Below, piece after piece: positions 6,419 through 9,969 of a stretch of DNA of 9,969 nucleotides. Source of the DNA: Clostridia bacterium (GTDB lineage: Bacteria > Bacillota > Clostridia > Oscillospirales > CAG-272); assembly GCA_017629925.1 (NCBI GenBank), contig JAGBWH010000240.1, positions 1-9,969 of the forward strand. The letters are read 5' to 3'. Position numbers and translations under genes: made by a program. Each line of letters begins with the position of its first letter. Within the stretch, counting starts at the first letter, position 1. Under the pieces are notes generated by a model that was not told where the DNA came from, ran no database searches, and saw only the letters and a list, made by a program, of their open reading frames with translations.

Positions 6419-6447
6419 ATTATACCTTTTTCCCCCGTGATTGTCAA
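6419..6447 (-). promoter_or_regulatory. Consensus sigma-A promoter of pheST
   Basis: The minus strand reads TTGACA (6447-6442), a 17-base spacer and TATAAT (6424-6419), a perfect match to the housekeeping consensus. Transcription should start close to 6412, giving a T-box leader of about 315 bases. A perfect promoter suits a gene controlled by attenuation rather than initiation. Confidence 0.95.
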
Positions 6448-6453
6448 GAGTAA

Positions 6454-6465
6454 AAAAGCGCTTTT
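6454..6465. repeat. 12-bp palindrome AAAAGCGCTTTT upstream of the pheS -35 box
   Basis: AAAAGCGCTTTT is a perfect palindrome seven bases upstream of the -35 hexamer. On the minus strand it runs on as a T-tract (GCTTTTTT). It could be a protein-binding site, the remnant of a terminator, or chance in an AT-rich stretch. Confidence 0.25.
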
Positions 6466-6500
6466 GAGAAAAAATCAAGGTTGCACGCAAAAAAATATCA

Positions 6501-6668
6501 AATCATTGTAGGGCGGGGGCTTGCTATACTGAGAACCCCCAAAACTCGCGATACTCGTTTCGGGGAACCCCAGATACTGAGAACCCCCAAAACTCGCGCA
6601 GCGAATAACACTCGGCGTAAGCCGAATATCACTGCCAAGCAATATCACTCGCCAAAGGCGAATAAAAC
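6501..6668. repeat. Mini-hairpin mosaic with AATATCACT linkers and a tandem 25-bp repeat
   Basis: No gene is supported here. A 25-bp sequence beginning ATACTGAGAACCCCC occurs identically at 6526-6550 and 6574-6598 (48-bp period). It is followed by short hairpins TCGC/GCGA (6594-6604), TCGGC/GCCGA (6612-6625), TGC/GCA (6633-6641) and TCGCC/GGCGA (6649-6661), joined by AATATCACT (6625-6633 and 6641-6649) or close variants. The head AATCATTGTAGGG (6501-6513) matches 2311-2323 with one change. A 66-codon minus-strand frame across it (6475-6675) shows a repeated SFGGSQY peptide only because of the DNA repeat, and is not counted as a gene. Confidence 0.75.
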
Positions 6669-6699
6669 TGCCCAACTTCCCTGGGGGGGAAGTTGGGCA
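6661..6699 (-). terminator. Terminator of the large surface-protein gene
   Basis: TGCCCAACTTCCC (6669-6681) and GGGAAGTTGGGCA (6687-6699) form a perfect 13-bp stem with a five-base loop. On the minus strand it is followed by GTTTTATT. It begins 24 bases after the stop codon at 6723. The U-run is interrupted but the stem is very stable. Confidence 0.85.
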
Positions 6700-6722
6700 A
6701 AACCTTGTTCTTTCTTTTCGGA

Positions 6723-9700
6723 TTACTCTTCGGAGCCAGTAGCGCCGACAGAGAAGGTTATCGTATATGCTACGTCATAGAACGCAGTATGCGTTGAATG
6801 GTTATTGGGATAAGTTGTGCTGTCTTCAGTGATTTGTACGGAAGTATGATTGGAGAGAGATGCGGTGGGTTCGCCTGTGCCGTAGGTCATCATAAAGACA
6901 TAGTGAGTAGATGTGCTGTTGTGAGTGCCTTGGGTCTTCTTGACGTTTGTACCGCCGTCGCATACCAAACTATATCCGTTTTCATCAGCGGCTTGGTTAA
7001 AGGATGCGCTCCAGCTTGCATCAGGGGAGGTACTTCCTTCTACATACAAACGGATAATGGCCGTATCAAAGCCCTCGCCGAGAGCTTCTTTCAGCTGGCT
7101 GACCCATGTTTGGCGTTGTGCTTCGGTGGCTGTACTCAACATATAGGAAACCACCACGGGAATCACCAAGCCTTCATTGTTTGCCAAGGGGAAGATAGTG
7201 AATTGAGATACTCTATCACCACCGGGGAAGCCGTGACCGACTTCACCTGCAGGAGTAAACAAATCGGTTTTGTAGTAAATCGCAACACCGCTGCCTACGT
7301 AACGGTGAACGGCTTCGGTGGCTGCCGCAGGGGAATTAGAACTGCCTGCGCCGTATGCCCAACAGGTATATCCTTCACTAAAGCTAAAGATCGTTTTGGG
7401 ATTTTTTAAGGTGTGAGAATCCATACCGGTGAGGATTACGATATCGGGATCAGCCGCCTCAACTGCGTTTTTGATATTATCTCTGTAATTACCGGTGTAA
7501 ATGACGTTGCCGCCCAATGTCCAATGCATGACGGTGTAATCTGCGGCAGAGGTCGCGGATCTGACTTGATAGATAGGAGTGAGTACCACATCCTCGGTCA
7601 CTGCACCAACAGATGCAGGATTCCAAGAGATGAAGGTTGCGCCCTTCACTGCAGGAGCGATGGCCAAGGTGGGAACTGTACCTTCGTCATAAACCTCAAC
7701 ATTCCATACCTCGCCGTCTTGGTCAAGGTAGGTTAAAGTCCAAGTCTTGACGTATTTTGCAGTCACCATCAGGTGGTCGTTCACGACATCGAAGGTCTTA
7801 TCCCAACCATCAAAGCGCCAGCCTTCAATCACAGGAAGGGTGGGAGCAGTTGCGGCAAGTCCTTCGTTGACTTTTTCGGTTTTCAGGACTATACCGTCTT
7901 TGCCAATGAAGGTGACGGTGAAAATGCTTACCTCTTTATATAGAGCAGTCACAGTCATGTCGGAAGTGACATTGTCAAATGCTTTATCCCAACCTGTGAA
8001 TGCAAAGCCCTCAAAGAGGGGTGCATTGGGAGCCGTTGCAGCAAAGCCCTTGGGCAGACTAACGAAAGCAAGCACATCACCGTTCTTATCCACGAAGGTA
8101 ACAGTGCAAATTTCTTCATAGCAAGCGGAAGGAATACCGTCTACCAATCTCCAAGCATTGTAGTTCGCGGTAGCGTTGGCTTTGGTATTCAGAGCTTCAA
8201 GAGCCGCTGCACCATCAGCCACGTCAATGCTGGAGAAACTACCGTTGCCGGATATTTTCACAGAAACAGGCATATCGGGATTCAAACTGCCAACATAATA
8301 GTTTTTATCAATCTTAAGACCGTAGCTTTCTGCTTGGAAACCGCCAAGAATTGTACCCACATAAACGGCATCGGCAGGAGCGTTTACTTTTACAGCAGAG
8401 TAGCAGTTGGTGATGTGTGTACCGCTAAGACCGCTACCGTAACCGCCCAGACCGCCAACGTAGTCATTTGCAGTGACACTGCCAATGACAGAGCAGTTGT
8501 AAATGTTTGCAGTACGGTTGCTGGAGCTGGAAGACAGGTAACCGATAATACCGCCTACATATTGAGCGCCTTTGACATTGACGCTTGCAAAGCAGTTGGA
8601 AACGCGACGGAGACCGCCTTCGCCCGCGCCTTCAATGGTACCAACGATACCGCCAACGTGCTTCGAATTGTCACCTGCGATGACGTTACCGTAAACAGAG
8701 CAGTTGTTGACTGTACCTGCGCCAAAGGAACCAACAATACCACCGATATTGTAGACTTCGACGTCGTAAGATTCGCAAGGAATAGACATCACATCGCCCT
8801 TGAAATGACAGTGCTCAATCACAGAACCGTTGCGGACCATACCTACGATACCGCCGATGGTACGGCCGGTGGCTTGGTTCTTATGAATGACAGAAGCGGT
8901 GACGTTACCGGTAAAGCTACATTGAGAAATGAGAGAGTTATCTGCGTAAGAGACAATACCGCCCACTCTTTCACCACCGTTTACATTACCTTCTACACTA
9001 AGGTTGCGAACGATAGCGTCTTTGATATAGCCAAAGATGCCTGCGTCGATGGTGAGTTGGTTGATATTGACATTGTAAATCTTGTGTTTGTTGCCTTCAA
9101 ATACACCGGAGAAGGGACGAACCATATAGCTGCCGCTGGAGCCCTTGTAGGTGAAGTTGAAGCCCGCACCTTGATACTCAACGCCGGTCATATCAATGTC
9201 GGCGATCAGTTCAATGGTGATACCTGCCAGACTATTGCCCGCATTGACATATTCGGAGAACATCACCAATTCCCCGGCGTTTGCAATCGTAATGGATTTC
9301 GCAGGATCAGGTGCCACATAACCACTATAAACCATGGTCATGGTGTAGCTGTCCAAACTGTCGTATTGACTGGTCAAAGGTACAATAGATACTTGACCGC
9401 CGTTGACGTCAAAGGTCACATAGAGTACGCCGTCTTTTACGTAAGCAGGAATTTGTACGCCTCTTTGGGTAGCGTAAGCATAATTCCAAGCCACAGGGAA
9501 TTGAGCGGTCATCGCTTGCGTTGCTGTCAAGCCGTCAACTGCTTCAAATCTGATAGCATTTTCGCTTTGTTCCATGACGGTCATTTCTGTGCGAACCACA
9601 GTCACTTCGCCCTTATCGGGAACAGCATCTACCATGAGGTAGGTTTCGCCGTCTTTTGTGATGAGTTGCACTTTCACTTCTTCGCCGTTTTGGTACGCTC

Positions 9701-9969
9701 TTGCGCCGGTCCAAGTGGAGTCAACCTTCACGCGGACAGACAGAGGATGATAGAACAGAATATCGTTCATTTGGTCGGTCAGAGTGAAGCGAATGACATT
9801 TGCGCCGGTTTCCAGCATGGTCAAAGTGGCAGTATCGCGTTCCTGACCGTATTGCGCCGCATCTGCAAAAGTGGCTGTCCAAAGTCTGCCGGCTTCAATG
9901 TATGGATACATATATTCATAGACACCACGAATAGTATTCGCGCCGCTACCCATTTGGTGATAGTGAACG
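6723..9969 (-). CDS. C-terminal part of a large multidomain surface protein (deacetylase-like, GLUG, Flg_new, EEP-like)
   Basis: The frame is open to the right edge; about 1,081 residues are visible and the true start lies outside, so no signal peptide can be judged. Residues are numbered from the Met at 9953. Residues 1-45 (GRLWTATFADAAQYGQERDTA at 22-42, in part) followed by a beta-rich stretch to about 125 resemble the end of a polysaccharide-deacetylase-type domain and its trailing sandwich. Residues 128-212 are another beta-rich stretch of no recognised family. Residues 220-327 start a beta-helix (ADIDMTG, FSGVFEGNKHKIYNV), then seven GLUG motifs (329-557), a spacer, three Flg_new repeats (613-797) and an EEP-like domain (about 803-1068). 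There is no LPXTG, SLH domain or C-terminal membrane helix, so anchoring, if any, is N-terminal. The likely role is extracellular, glycan- or host-facing; this is inference from the repeats. It ends at its own terminator. Confidence 0.9.
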   Translation of the reverse strand, partial: VHYHQMGSGANTIRGVYEYMYPYIEAGRLWTATFADAAQYGQERDTATLTMLETGANVIRFTLTDQMNDILFYHPLSVRVKVDSTWTGARAYQNGEEVKVQLITKDGETYLMVDAVPDKGEVTVVRTEMTVMEQSENAIRFEAVDGLTATQAMTAQFPVAWNYAYATQRGVQIPAYVKDGVLYVTFDVNGGQVSIVPLTSQYDSLDSYTMTMVYSGYVAPDPAKSITIANAGELVMFSEYVNAGNSLAGITIELIADIDMTGVEYQGAGFNFTYKGSSGSYMVRPFSGVFEGNKHKIYNVNINQLTIDAGIFGYIKDAIVRNLSVEGNVNGGERVGGIVSYADNSLISQCSFTGNVTASVIHKNQATGRTIGGIVGMVRNGSVIEHCHFKGDVMSIPCESYDVEVYNIGGIVGSFGAGTVNNCSVYGNVIAGDNSKHVGGIVGTIEGAGEGGLRRVSNCFASVNVKGAQYVGGIIGYLSSSSSNRTANIYNCSVIGSVTANDYVGGLGGYGSGLSGTHITNCYSAVKVNAPADAVYVGTILGGFQAESYGLKIDKNYYVGSLNPDMPVSVKISGNGSFSSIDVADGAAALEALNTKANATANYNAWRLVDGIPSACYEEICTVTFVDKNGDVLAFVSLPKGFAATAPNAPLFEGFAFTGWDKAFDNVTSDMTVTALYKEVSIFTVTFIGKDGIVLKTEKVNEGLAATAPTLPVIEGWRFDGWDKTFDVVNDHLMVTAKYVKTWTLTYLDQDGEVWNVEVYDEGTVPTLAIAPAVKGATFISWNPASVGAVTEDVVLTPIYQVRSATSAADYTVMHWTLGGNVIYTGNYRDNIKNAVEAADPDIVILTGMDSHTLKNPKTIFSFSEGYTCWAYGAGSSNSPAAATEAVHRYVGSGVAIYYKTDLFTPAGEVGHGFPGGDRVSQFTIFPLANNEGLVIPVVVSYMLSTATEAQRQTWVSQLKEALGEGFDTAIIRLYVEGSTSPDASWSASFNQAADENGYSLVCDGGTNVKKTQGTHNSTSTHYVFMMTYGTGEPTASLSNHTSVQITEDSTTYPNNHSTHTAFYDVAYTITFSVGATGSEE
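7563..8117 (-). repeat. Three Flg_new (Listeria-Bacteroides) repeats in the surface protein
   Basis: Residues 613-675, 676-737 and 738-797 each follow the pattern of this small beta-grasp repeat: TVTFVDKNGDVL, then a basic-acidic strand, a proline-rich turn (APNAPLFEGFAFTGWD), and closing VTALYK. The first two share AATAP and GWDK.FD. The third is more diverged (ISWNPASVG in place of GWDK). Such repeats act as spacers or binding modules in InlB-type and other surface proteins. Protein repeats only; the DNA is diverged. Confidence 0.85.
8283..8969 (-). repeat. Seven GLUG motifs forming a beta-helix in the surface protein
   Basis: The unit is (R/Y/H)VGGIVG, a variable stretch, then I.NC...G.V.A. 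Copies start at residues 329, 365, 402, 432, 465, 498 and 531; the last two are degenerate (VGGLGG, VGTILG). Each repeat carries an Asn-Cys or similar pair at the same rung (QC, HC, NC, NC, NC, NC, then NY), which would stack inside the helix. GLUG domains are found in secreted adhesins and proteases. Spacing varies between 30 and 37 residues. Confidence 0.88.

Noticed and set aside
6475..6675. Minus-strand 66-codon frame with repeated SFGGSQY peptide
   Set aside because: It lies wholly in the mini-hairpin mosaic and across a terminator, has no clear ribosome-binding site, and its peptide repeat is only the translation of the 25-bp DNA repeat.
6798..7409. Plus-strand frame of 203 codons opposite the surface-protein C-terminus
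   Set aside because: Antisense to a continuous coding frame with recognisable domains; no ribosome-binding site or promoter was seen.

Overview
The window reads as a chromosomal segment of a Gram-positive anaerobe of the Clostridia, probably a gut species. The reasons are a phenylalanine T-box riboswitch, near-consensus sigma-A promoters, rho-independent terminators after nearly every unit, and a large surface protein built from GLUG and Listeria-Bacteroides (Flg_new) repeats. The taxonomic guess is inference. Every gene I can support is on the minus strand, so transcription runs from high to low coordinates.

In transcription order: (1) 9969-6723 is the C-terminal part of a very large multidomain extracellular protein whose 5' end lies outside the window. 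It holds what looks like the tail of a polysaccharide-deacetylase-type domain, a beta-helix with seven GLUG motifs, three Flg_new repeats, and a C-terminal domain resembling an endonuclease/exonuclease/phosphatase (EEP) fold that has lost its catalytic signature. It ends in a strong terminator. (2) 6668-6501 is a mosaic of tiny hairpins joined by an AATATCACT linker, plus a tandem 25-bp repeat. (3) 6447-2601 is the pheST operon: perfect promoter, T-box leader with a UUC (Phe) specifier and mutually exclusive antiterminator/terminator, then pheS and pheT, closed by a long terminator hairpin. (4) 2599-2228 is a second mini-hairpin mosaic with a different linker (ATGAATTG/CAATTCAT). It fills the gap from one base past the pheT stop codon to the -35 box of the next promoter, and both outer ends carry the same 25-bp hairpin. 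(5) 2227-379 is an OmpR-type response regulator and histidine kinase joined by a 4-base ATGA overlap, with its own promoter and terminator. (6) 338-1 is a putative leader followed by the first 51 codons of a gene whose protein resembles membrane acyltransferases.

The housekeeping content (pheST, two-component pair) is ordinary in layout. The parts worth a second look are an unusual PheS active-site region (the normally conserved small-residue stretch reads Gly-Phe-Tyr-Val-Asn-Ile-Gly, with a four-cysteine insertion nearby), the two mini-hairpin mosaics sharing a head motif, and the apparently non-catalytic EEP-like domain at the end of the surface protein. I did not find a CRISPR array, phage, transposase, tRNA or rRNA, and no clear candidate for a new defence or mobile system.
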